Below are positions 22,490 through 33,149 of a DNA stretch of 64,000 nt, piece by piece. A program made the translations under genes and the position numbers. The notes beneath the pieces are model-generated. The model searched no databases. It saw nothing but the letters and a program-made list of their open reading frames with translations, and had not been told where the DNA came from. The stretch's first letter is position 1. Every line of letters begins with the position of its first letter. The DNA is taken from positions 1-64,000 of the forward strand of contig QANZ01020256.1 of assembly GCA_003254925.1 (NCBI GenBank). Reading direction: 5' to 3'. The stretch comes from Chamaecrista fasciculata. Lineage: Eukaryota > Streptophyta > Magnoliopsida > Fabales > Fabaceae.

Positions 22490-25400
22490 TTATGCTATGT
22501 CAACAGCTACCGGCTTGCCTCGGCCCATGGAAAATCCTTTCGTGCCATCCGGCATACGAGGGCCAGGTGGTTGTTTGGCTAAAACTTGCTCAATGGGAAT
22601 TGAATTATTTGAAGGTGGAGTTCCTATGTGATTTGCGCGATTATATTGGTGAGAATGAGCTCTGTTACGGCCCTTTCCACCACCACCACCACCGCGTCCA
22701 CGGCTACGGCCCTTCCTCTGACCACCACTCTCTTTTTCATAACCATGCTCCTCTCCCTGCCAATTTAGGTGCACAATCGATCAATTTTTATCCCACGAAA
22801 GAAAAAAGGCTATGTCCTAACTCCTAAGGAACTATTTTCAGTTTGCAACAGCTCTTTTGAACCATTTTACATATATCACATACAATCAGATTTCAAAAAA
22901 TGCAAGAACTTACCCCATGTTCATGCAGCTTAATATCAGGCAAGTTAGAATCTTCTAACTGTTTCTCATTTGCCTGTTGCTCAGGCACAGATGTATAATC
23001 CTGCTCACAGTCTGCTTCAACTTCAAGCCCCTTCTTTCCTCGTACTTGTGCAGGTTTTGACTGAAAATAAAATATTGGTAGCATAATCATAAAAAAAATA
23101 CATTAATTTTTCTCTTATGGTATAAAAAAGGAAAGAAAGTTAAAGGAAAGTACGGAATGGCTAGGGAATCTCTACAAAAACATTAAAGAGAAAACCCTGC
23201 AATGCCACTAAGGTCTGTATTCCAATGAAATTATTCATTGAAACTTGAAATGCCAAAATCATCCCTTGAGAGGCATTCAGTACGCAGACTAATATCTCAT
23301 TCACAAGAATCACATTCTTGGAATCAAGTAATATTGTTTGGTTTTCTCATTGATTTATGGCATATTTCAAGATAGTCTCAGGAATATTACATCCTTCTCT
23401 TTGTTTCATTCACAATAATTTTGGGAATCTTAACTTTTTCCAAAATACCAGTATTTTAAAAAATAAAAGTTATATTTAAAAAACAAATTAATGATCACTG
23501 ATTTTTAGTTAAGGGAATATATGTTTAATTTTGTATATCTTCTAAAGAACTCATTTTGAAAAGGATTTATGTTCATAAAGTTGACCAACCTTTCCAAACG
23601 GATCAATGATTTCAACTGCAAAGCCTGGGATGTAATTTATGTTATAGTACTTGTAAGGATTCTGAATTGCCTCTAAACATTCCAAGCAATGCATTTGACA
23701 TCATACTCAATGAGCAAAGATTTTCCAGTAAAGGGTCCAAACAGAACTAAGTAGTTGTAGACAAGGCCATACAACTATAACGCTAAACTATGACTTTTAA
23801 TGCCCAAAAAATAAGAGGAAAAAAAAGAATATTGCAACACGTGAATGGCCAGAAGTTCTCTCTCTTGTTAAAAACGAAAAATATTAAGTAATGAGAAATT
23901 GAGGAAAACATGCATACACAAAAGAGAGAAAAATCTTTATTTATACCATGCATCTAGGCATTAGACGAACCCGAAGGCCACTACGCCAGTTCCCCTCATC
24001 ATTCAGCTCAGCAACCTGCCAATTGTTTTCAATATTTATCACTATGTGGCCAAAAATGTCATCTAAAATGAATAACATGCAGTTGCCTTGTATCTCAACT
24101 AAGGATCAGTACTTACTGCTTTCTCAGCCAGCTCGACAGACTCGTATTCAACAAATGCATGTAACTGGCACAGGAAAGCTATGTTAGAATAGATTCATAC
24201 AGTTATCGTCTCTTTGGTAATAATCTAAAAGGGAAGGGGAAAAGAGTCCCATTAATTTCATGTCTGACAAACATAGGTGCATGTCTAACATTATCAATTT
24301 GTAATAACTCCAGGAATTGAGTGTGTCTATATTTCATTGAAATACTGGTAGATAAAAGAGCAATACATTGTTGAAAAAAAAGGTTTAATAATGAAAAAAA
24401 GAACAAATTTCAGACTGATCAAGCTGAAACAGCAAAACAAGCCTGAGATCTGACAGATATGCAGCCAAAATGACTAGAAATAGAACATGAACATGTCCAT
24501 AATTTATTCCTGAATCATGGGCAGGGTGATCCATATCTTGCGTTAAAGCACTCACATTTTTCTCAATGGCTCAAACAAAAAAGTGTGAGCATATTAAATA
24601 ACTCTGCTTGACAATATAATGGGAACTCCCCTAATATATGTGTGCGTGTGTATTAATCCAAAAAGTGATAGATAAGAAGAATAAAGGATTTTAACTATAT
24701 TGAATATCAAGTAACTAGCAGGACGTGTTTGCACAAATGTATGCCTTGCAAAGCATCTAGTAACACATGTTTTCATATTCTGTATACACCTTGTTAGACA
24801 GAGGCATGCCATCAACTTTTGCCAATCTTGATGCTGAAGAAGCTCCGGCATTGGAGGTTTGAGGTGGACAAGTACGAATTGTATTCACACTGCCAAATAA
24901 CACTTAAGATAACTAGAATTCAAGGCTGAGTCTTTTGACTACAAATATCCAATTCAGAAATAAATTATCCAATCCAATTCAGAAATAAAGGAAGCATACT
25001 CAAATGGAATCTACAATAGTACCTCCCCACAGCAGAAAAAACCTTCACAAGATTCTGGTGGCAGTGATCCTCAGGTAAGTTTTCAGCTATAACAATGCGG
25101 GACTACGGAAAGGAAAGATATTATGAGAGGGAGACCAAAAAATTTAGAAATACGAGTTACTATCACTAACATCATGAGTAAAATATTTGGAGGAAAAAAA
25201 AAAGCAAGACAAACATGTGTTCAACATACAGCCATCCTACATATTGTTTGTTATAGAAGAATGGAGACACTGAATGAACAAAATAATTTTACATAGGCAA
25301 AAGTCAACCCTAAAAGTGCAGTAAATTACCTGTAACTCTTCTATATCAGAATCAGTCAATGGATGCAGCCGTTTGACTTTCTTTCCATCTTCACTAACTG

Positions 25401-27917
25401 CCTGGAGAATTCAGATATAATATATATTGAAAGAGACAAAGACAGACTTGTGAAATTGATGAAGAAAGAATGTCAAGAGTCTTACAAGCTTTGATGAGTT
25501 CCTCAAGATAGTTGCAAGCTGGGAATGACTATTTACAAGAGCCTTAATCTTCTTAAATGATGCAACAACAGATAGTGGCACTACATAATTTAGGAAAAGC
25601 ATTAGAAAAAATACCCAATAGCAGATCTCAGAAAAAACAAATCAAACTAGCAGAACAAGAATCAATGTATCCTATTGTACAGCATCATAACCTTCAGAGT
25701 TCAGATAGAAATTTTAATATACCATTCCCTCCATAGAAATGGGAGAAGAGGGAAGGTTTCACAGGAAGAAGCATGTATGCACCGAGGTTATTATTCGGTT
25801 ATATGAGGAAAAAATCAACAAAATTAAGATGATTTTCTTACCATAACCTTCAGGATCTTTGCTGATGAATCTCATCAAATGATCGGTTGTTGCTAAGTTT
25901 AAATCACTGAAATAATATTCTACCTACAAATGACAAAAGTATATTAACGATCCACGCCAAAATGCAATGAAGTAGTTATGGCTTAAATTAAAGAGAAGAA
26001 TGTTATAGATAAATTAAAATATTTCCAAAGAATTACATATTATGTGCATACTTATTAATTATTGTCAATTTGTTTTGCCCCAAAACTACATAGGATGAAG
26101 CATCAACATTCTAAATAGTAAATATCCTCTCAAAAACCATCTCTCAATCATGTTTTGCCCAAGCCTTAAATGTACAGTCCCAATAAATTGTATTAATGAT
26201 AACCAAGTTTCTTCATCAAAATTTCCTTTCCCTCTTTCATACATACTGAAAAATCTACAAAAGAGAGAGACAGTCTCTCCGCCCCCTTCCCTCCCCAAAA
26301 CATAGAAGGTGAGAGACTTCAATGAACCTTCAATCATGTATCATCAATCAAAATAGTAATATAAATTCCTTAATATAATCTTCAAAGTTATATAACTAAA
26401 ATATTGAACTATATACTAGTTTTTCATATACTTGTTAAAATAATGCAATTCCAATTCTTTTAAGAGTTACAAGTTTGTAAATACACTTACAATATATCCA
26501 ATATCACTATGTATTAAAATTTTCTCTCAAAAATTAAAATTGTACATGATACATATTTTGGAGCACCCAAATAACATAGGACAATGCTATCCAATAAAAC
26601 ACATGCTACTTCAAGTCAAAAATATGAAATCCAATAATTCAGATGGCATAGGCTCAGACGAAATCCCAACACAAATTGATTCAGTGAAGATGCCCAAGTA
26701 AATGGATACAGCATAAAACACAGGAAAGAAGCAAATGCCAAACTATAAAGCATCTAATGCAGCAACGAACACTTGATAACAATATAAGCACTTAACTACT
26801 TAAGTTAACTGATTTAGAAAACAAGTATATGCTACTACAAATCAATATGTGAAATCAAATTACACAGATGGCAGAGGTTCAGACGACATCCCAATTCAGT
26901 GAAGATGCCCAAGTAAATGGATATAGCATAAAACACAGGAAAAAAAAAAGTGCCAAACTATAAAGCATCTAATGTAGCAACGAACACTTAATAACAGCAC
27001 TTAACTACTTAAGTTACCTGATTTAGAAAACAAGTATATGCTACTACAAATCAACATGTGAAATCAAATTATACAGATGGCATAGGCTCAGACGACATCC
27101 CAATTCAGTGAAGATGCCCAAGTAAATGGATATAGCATAAAACACAGGAAAGAAGCAAGCGCCAAACTATAAAGCATCTAATGTAACAACGAACACTCGA
27201 TAACAATATAAGCACTTAACTACTTAAGTTACCTGATTTAGAAAACAAGTATATGCTACTACAAATCAACATGTTAAATCAAATTATACAGACCCAATTC
27301 AGTGAAGATGCCCAAGTAAATGGATATAGCATAAAACACAGGAATGAAGCAAGTGCCAAATTATGCGGTAACGAAGACTTCATGACAATACAAGCACTTA
27401 ATTAACTTTTTTAAGTCACCTGATTCAAAATCTTCTGACTAGCTTCCTCGGGCAGTTTGTTTTTAAAAGGAGCATGATCTGGCTCAACTTGGGGTTTCTG
27501 AATTTTCTGCTCCTGATCCCCCAATCCCGCGCCTCCTGAGCTAACATAGTACTGATGCTGATGAGGATGGTAGTGAACTGGCATGTGATGCTGATGTGGA
27601 AGATGATGATGATGATGGTGGTGATTCTGAACGGAGACCACTGGTACATGTGGTCGAATCGGCATATGAAAAGCCGAAGTTGGAGGCGGTGGCGGCGGTG
27701 GATAAACATGAACCATACCTTGCGGCGGCGGAGGAGGTTGTGGTGGTCCTACGAGCCTAGGTTGTTGTTGCAGATCGGTGCGTGGGTTTGGTCGTGTGGG
27801 CACAAATTCAGGTGCCTGAGCGTTGAGTCTACTGAAAGAAGCGCTTTTAGAGAAAGATGGATCTACCTGAGACGATGATGATACATCTGGGGTTTCCGAT
27901 ACTGATTCTTGAGCCAT
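22490..27917 (-). CDS. LARP6: La-related protein 6 (LARP6 type), ten exons
   Basis: Exons from the 5' end: 27420-27917, 25842-25923, 25486-25580, 25330-25401, 25023-25102, 24790-24889, 24117-24164, 23947-24015, 22914-23060, 22490-22756. All join in phase to about 485 residues. The N-terminal 150 residues are low complexity, with proline runs and a His-rich patch. The La motif follows (about 150-240, with VEYYFSDLNL and LSVVASFKKIKAL), then an RRM (about 250-345, with SRIVIAENLP and LHAFVEYES), then a basic RGG-like stretch (RGRGGGGGGKGR) and a SUZ-C-like motif (GPRMPDGTKGF, about 462-472). LARP6 proteins bind RNA and act in post-transcriptional control in cytoplasm and nucleus. Plants have several LARP6 paralogues (a, b, c); the C-terminal motif suggests the b/c group but I cannot decide. 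A 72-base possible extra exon lies in the intron at 23061-23946, and intron 1 carries a tandem array. Confidence 0.92.
23590..23661 (-). other. Possible cassette exon of LARP6 (72 bases, phase 0)
   Basis: On the minus strand this 72-base segment is preceded by ATTCAG and followed by GTTGGT, so it has AG and GT borders. It is exactly 24 codons, open, in phase 0, and both neighbouring exon junctions are also phase 0. It would insert NPYKYYNINYIPGFAVEIID plus PFGK between the RRM and the basic tail. The amino-acid composition looks coding-like. I do not recognise the peptide and cannot say whether it is spliced in. Confidence 0.4.
26570..27400 (-). repeat. Tandem array in LARP6 intron 1, about 200-base unit
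   Basis: Four units, marked by GATGCCCAAGTAAATGGA at 26689, 26904, 27113 and 27307, give periods of 215, 209 and 194 bases. Each full unit also holds a copy of the exon 1/intron 1 boundary: on the minus strand the word AAATCAG|GTAACTTAA, compared with the real junction GAATCAG|GTGACTTAA at 27420/27419. The array therefore appears to have grown from sequence that included the splice donor. Confidence 0.85.
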
Positions 27918-28332
27918 TACAAAGGAATGTGAAGCTATAAGCGACGATCGAAGATAATAGTGAAGGGGTTGAGTAATTAATTACTGAATTGTGCGTGTGA
28001 AAACGTAGGAAAATATCAGTGTAAGACTACTGATGATGAGAGAGAGGGGGTTCTTCGAGTTCGAGTACTTCGTTCGACCTCAGTTTCCGATGGAGAAGAA
28101 TTCTCAAATTTTCGGAGGGTTCGATTTTGGGATTTTATAGGTCCAACAATGAAGATGATGACGACTTTTCATTGACGAATATGGACGTGGGCCCTACACA
28201 CGCACTGAAGCCCATCACTGTGTAATCAACCCTTTTTAAACAAAAATTGGGCTCGTTTTGTCTCTTGAGTGTTAAAAAGTGAAGATGGGCTTTTGGGTAA
28301 CAAAACTCCATTAGCGATGTGTTGTATGAAGA
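27918..28332 (-). promoter_or_regulatory. 5' untranslated region and presumed promoter of LARP6
   Basis: This is the region upstream of the LARP6 start codon, with pyrimidine/purine-rich stretches (GAGAGAGAGGGGG on the plus strand near 28039) typical of plant leaders. It is bounded by the Helitron at 28333. No specific binding site is claimed. Confidence 0.4.
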
Positions 28333-28521
28333 TCTTATTTTATTTTATATTATATGGCTCTACCCTTTTCTAGTCGTCCATGTTTAAAACTATAGTCTAT
28401 GAATTAAAAATAAGAGAAAATTTACTATTTGATCTCTCTTTCTTTACTACGTTAACAATTTAGTCCCTTATTTAATTTACATACATATTTGTGTGCCCGT
28501 TAAGGCACGCAAAGCCCCTAG
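28333..28521 (+). mobile_element. Mini-Helitron (non-autonomous), complete ends
   Basis: 189 bases starting TCTTATTTTATTTTATATT and ending with a hairpin (GTGTGCC CGTTAA GGCACGC), then AAAGCCCCTAG. It sits between host A (28332) and T (28522). A 5' TC, a 3' hairpin shortly before CTAG, and insertion between A and T are the diagnostic features of Helitrons. An inverted relative is at 41121-41300. Confidence 0.8.
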
Positions 28522-28758
28522 TTTCTTATATGTGTTGTTTAGAATTTTCTTTTCTTCTACTATACTGTTGTAATTTGTTCTATGAAGTGTAGCCCTATAT
28601 TTAAATTGTTAGATTTATGCATTATTTGATCTCCTTATTAATGTATGGTCTTGTGTCATTTTCTTATTGAATGAAAATATCTTTCTAACAATAAAAAATG
28701 AGTATAGGAAGCATGGGTTGAGTTTAAAAAGCCATATATATATATATATAGTTATATA

Positions 28759-29574
28759 CTAGTGTGTTTTGCATGCCCTAACGAACATGCAAATATCAAT
28801 TTAAATTGAATAAGTATTAAAATTTTAAACTTAAATAAATATTTAATCATATTTTCAAAAAAAATTAAATTTTTTATAATATATTATTATTTTATTTTAA
28901 TAATAACTTTTTTATTTGAAGTAGTGAAAAATATTTTTTTTTCCATCCAAGTAGTGGGAAGTTACTTAACTCCCTTTACTATTTTTTCTCTTTTAATATT
29001 TCATGATGAAATTAATTTTGATCAACCAAAACACTCTTCACACATATATAATAGTATAGATTAATAATAACTTTTTATTTGAAGTGGTGAAAAATATTTT
29101 TTTTTTCCATCCAAGTAGTGGGAAGTTACTTAACTCCTTTTACTATTTTTTCTCTTTTAATATTTCATAATAAAATTAATTTTGACCAACCAAAACACTC
29201 TTCACACATATATAATAGTATAGATATAGATATAGATTAATAATAACTTTTTTATTTGAAGTAGTGAAAAATATTTTTTTTCCATCCAAGCAGTGGGAAG
29301 TTACTTAACTCCCTTTACTATTTTTTCTCTTTTAATATTTTATAATAAAATTAATTTTGACCAACCAAAACACTCTTCACACATATATAATAGTATAGAT
29401 ATAGATATAGATTAATAATAACTTTTTTATTTGAAGTAGTGAAAAATATTTTTTTTCCATCCAAGCAGTGGGAAGTTACTTAACTCCCTTTACTATTTTT
29501 TCTCTTTTAATATTTTATAATAAAATTAATTTTGACCAACCAAAACACTCTTCACACATATATAATAGTATAGA
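28759..29574 (-). mobile_element. Helitron-like element containing a four-unit tandem array
   Basis: Read on the minus strand, the 3' end has a hairpin (GCATG TTCGTTAGGG CATGC) followed by AAAACACACTAG and host T, and the 5' end begins TCTATACTATTATATATG after a host A. The 5' part is repeated four times in tandem on the plus strand, with TAATAACTTT at 28901, 29065, 29241 and 29416 (periods 164, 176, 175). Each unit carries its own TCTATACTATTATATATGTG terminus. No Rep/helicase frame is present, so it is non-autonomous. Confidence 0.7.
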
Positions 29575-29962
29575 TATACATTTTATATATATATATATAT
29601 ATATAAAGCCTTACGTGGAGTTCATACGTACATAATTAATTTCCAAAACATACCTAATATCACAACTAAAGTCATAAGCATTTTTTTACTTAAACATAGT
29701 TCATTCATGAAGACTATTTATCCGAACCATATTAGTCCACAATTAGAACGAGGTCTACCTAATGGGTGGATAGAACCTCCGAGACGTCTATGTATGTGTC
29801 AACACCTTGCTTTTGCTAGGAACAGGGACACTCGATTACAAAATCAATTGCTCTCCCAAGAATGAGTGGGGACTCGATGGACCTCATCTATATTTTGAAT
29901 CCACAGACTTAGACTTGGAAAGTGACATTGGTTGTTAGAACTACTTCAAAGATTGTATTATC

Positions 29963-30590
29963 ATGGAACCAATCAAATTTCTTGCATGGAATTCCCGTGG
30001 AGCCGCTAGCAACGACTTTAGATGCTCTTTCAGAGACCTTACTAGCAGGCACAAACCCAATGTTGCCCTGGTCACAGAAACAAGAGTCGGTAGACCCCGT
30101 GAGCCAACCAAATCACGGAATCTCTTGGCTTTGAATGCTCCTACAAAGTGGACCCCATGGGATATGCAGGGGGTATGTTGCTTCTTTGGAACTCTTACCA
30201 TATCAAGCTAAATGTGCACTCTCACACATTCAAGGAGATTCATGCAACATTTGAGGTACCTAATCATCTCATTTGTTTTCTCTCCTTTATTTATGCTAGC
30301 CCTTTGCTAATTAATAGGAAAATTCTTTGGCGAAATCTAAAAGTATTGCTGACTCTATTAACTTACCATGACTAGTGGGTGGGGATTTCAATGATATCTT
30401 ATCTAGTGACGAAAAGTGGGGAGGTAAACCTGCTTCTAAACTTAGGATGTCTTTATTTCATAACGCTATCAACTCTTGCAACCTAACCGATTTAGGTTTC
30501 TTGGGTCCTATATTTACGTTGTGGAACAAATGCTCCAATGGGAACATGATTTTTGAATGTTTTGATCATTTTCTTTCTAATGCCTCTTAG
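29963..30590 (+). pseudogene. LINE endonuclease (EEP/APE-type) domain, broken
   Basis: The start FLAWNSRGAA (about 29972) matches the first motif of APE-type LINE endonucleases, and GGDFNDILS (about 30379) matches the GDFN motif that contributes catalytic residues. The frame changes at least once (about 30150) and a TAG splits it at about 30375. It nicks target DNA in active elements; here it is degenerate. Confidence 0.8.
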
Positions 30591-31099
30591 CTCAATCTCT
30601 TTCGAGAAAGCACCATCATCCATCTCCCTAAGCTCACATCATATCAAGATCCCATATTATTCATATCCAACCCCGCCAACCCTCAAAATCTTCTCAGACC
30701 TTTCCGCTGTGAATCCATTTGGCTCTCCCAACCAGGTTTCAAAGCCTTAGTCCACAAAGCATATATTACTTCTTGTGACACTTCCTTTGCTTTTATCAAG
30801 CTTCAGAAGGAAGCAACACAGTGGAACAAAAAAGATTTTGATAACATCTTTCATAAAAGAAACATTCTAGTTAATCGCATAGATAAGATTCATCTTGCCA
30901 ACTCCTTAGATGTAAACTCCTATCTTCTTAAACTCGAAGAAGACCTCTCCAAATAGCTCTCTGCTCAGTTTGACCTCATTGAGGAATACTGGGCATCAAA
31001 ATCTTGCATAAATTGGCTGAATCTTGATGACTCGAACACCACCTTCTTCCACTCCTCTGTCACAGCAAGAAGAGGAAGCAACAAGATCACTACTCTTAA

Positions 31100-32590
31100 G
31101 GATAGTGTAGGGGAATGGATTACCAACATGTCTAATATAAGAACTCTAGTTCTCAACCTCTTCATCAATGCTTTCTCTCTAACTCCTATCTCTCCTTTCC
31201 CCCACCATATCCTAGGACAACTAGGCTACGATGCATCTCACTTTCCCTCCTTAATCCCTTCAGAGGATGAAATCAAATCTGCCCTCTTCTCTCTTATTCC
31301 AAACAAAACTGCTCGTTCATATGGCTTTCAACCTAGCTTCTTCCATAAATACTAGGATGTCACTAAGTCCTACCTCTCCAAAGAAATCATATTTGCTCTC
31401 TCCAACTCTTCTATCCCATCATAATGGAACAAAACCCTCACTTGTCTCATCCTCAAATGTCCCAATCCTTCTGACATTAAAAATTTCAGACCCATTAGTC
31501 TCTGCACATCTTCATATAAAATCCTTTCCAAAATATTGGTCCATAGGCTCAGACCAACCATTCCTTCCATAATCTCTTTCAATCAAGGTGCCTTTGTTCT
31601 GGGTCATAGAACAACTGATAATTTCATCATTACTCAAGCAATCATTGCCTCTTTCAAACGAAAAATGAAATGCAAAATGGGAATTGGATGATGATAAAGA
31701 TTGAATCAACTCTCAATTTATTTAACGTTCCCCAAGATTGGACTAATTTGCTTATGAGTTGCATTACCATTGTTAAGCACTCCATCCTCATCAATGGCAG
31801 CACCACAGATTTCTTCAATCCCACTTGTGGCATAAGGCAAGGTGACCCTCCCCTTATTTTCATCACATGCATGGAAATTTTCTCAAGGATCATCAACCAG
31901 TAGGTCAACAAAGGCAAATGGCACCCTGCAAAAATTATGGACATTTGTATCTCTCATCTTCTTTTTGCAGATGATATCCTCCTCTTTACTAAAATAAAGG
32001 ATTCTAGCTTAAAGGCTATTAAAAATTCCATCAACACTTTCATGTCTTATTCTGGCCTTAAGATAAACGACTCCATATCACATATATGGTTCTCTCCCAA
32101 CACCCTTGAAGCCAAAAAATCAAAAAATGAACTTTTTCTTAGCCTTTCTAGAAAAGAGAAACATGGATCTTATCTTGGCTTCACCCTAGGGATGAGCTCA
32201 CTTAAATATGATTTTAATCCTATCATTGACAAAATAAAAAATCAGTTGGCTGCTTGGAAAGGAAATTTTTTATCCCAACTAGGGAAAACCATTCTCATAA
32301 ACTCTGTTTGCATGGGAACCCTCACCTACTACAAGCAATGCATTCCTTTCCCTATTGGAGTATGCAACTCTGTTGACAAATTATTCAAGAAATTCTTTTG
32401 GAATTATGGAGACTCCGAACAAAAACTTCATTACATTAACTGGAACTCCATTTTGTTGGGCAAAATCAAAAGGAGGCCTTGGCCTTGTGAAATGCCACGA
32501 CATAAGCATTGCTTTGAATTCCAAACTTGTTTGGAGGATGCACAATTATATCTCTCAGCTTTGGGTGAAACTTGCTTCATATAGGAGCAA
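31100..32590 (+). pseudogene. LINE reverse transcriptase domain, broken
   Basis: Motifs in order: NFRPISLCTSSYKILSKIL (about 31480-31540), FNQGAFV (about 31578), CGIRQGDPP (about 31829) and the catalytic box FADDILLF (about 31966-31989). Stops at about 31354, 31423 and 31688 and a frame change around 32460 break it. The domain copies the LINE RNA at the nicked target in active elements. Confidence 0.85.
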
Positions 32591-32974
32591 TCTTAAGAGT
32601 TGTAACTCCACAATGTTAGGTAAATGCATCACCCTTGGGGATTCTATGTTAGAAAAATTCAGAGTAAATATCATCTTCTCAGGTAACAAAACTCTTTTCT
32701 GGACTAACAATTGGCTCCCCATTGGCCCTCTTCGACCTCTTATACACGATCCCCTCCTCCACTATGAAGATAACATGCTGGTTAGTGACTTTCTGAATTC
32801 TATCGAGGAATGTGATTGGTCCCATTGCTCCATTACCTTTCCACCTCACCTCCTCTTCTATCTTTCTAGCACCCCCGTAATATCTTTTGTCATCCCAGTG
32901 ACAAAGTCAGTTGGTCATGTGTCCACAATGGGAAATTTCGCTTCCATAACCTTTACCCCCTACCCGCCCCCTCC

Positions 32975-33149
32975 NNNNNNNNNNNNNNNNNNNNNNNNNN
33001 NNNNNNNNNNNNNNNNNNNNNNNNNNNNNNNNNNNNNNNNNNNNNNNNNNNNNNNNNNNNNNNNNNNNNNNNNNNNNNNNNNNNNNNNNNNNNNNNNNNN
33101 NNNNNNNNNNNNNNNNNNNNNNNNNNNNNNNNNNNNNNNNNNNNNNNNN
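32975..33149. other. Assembly gap (175 N)
   Basis: A run of 175 N bases. On its left is the LINE, ending in a C-rich low-complexity stretch; on its right is a family S LTR starting about 240 bases into the LTR by comparison with 9703-11893. The left end of that LTR and its target duplication fall inside the gap. Confidence 0.95.

Noticed and set aside
27555..27878. Plus-strand frame of 107 codons rich in Met, Trp and Arg
   Set aside because: It is the complement of LARP6 exon 1, whose His/Pro-rich repeats leave the other strand open.
28720..29580. CRISPR array, because of regular repeats
   Set aside because: Units are about 170 bases, directly adjoining without unique spacers, in a plant nuclear genome; they belong to a Helitron.
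30965..31168. Minus-strand frame in the LINE
   Set aside because: It is antisense to the LINE region before the reverse transcriptase.
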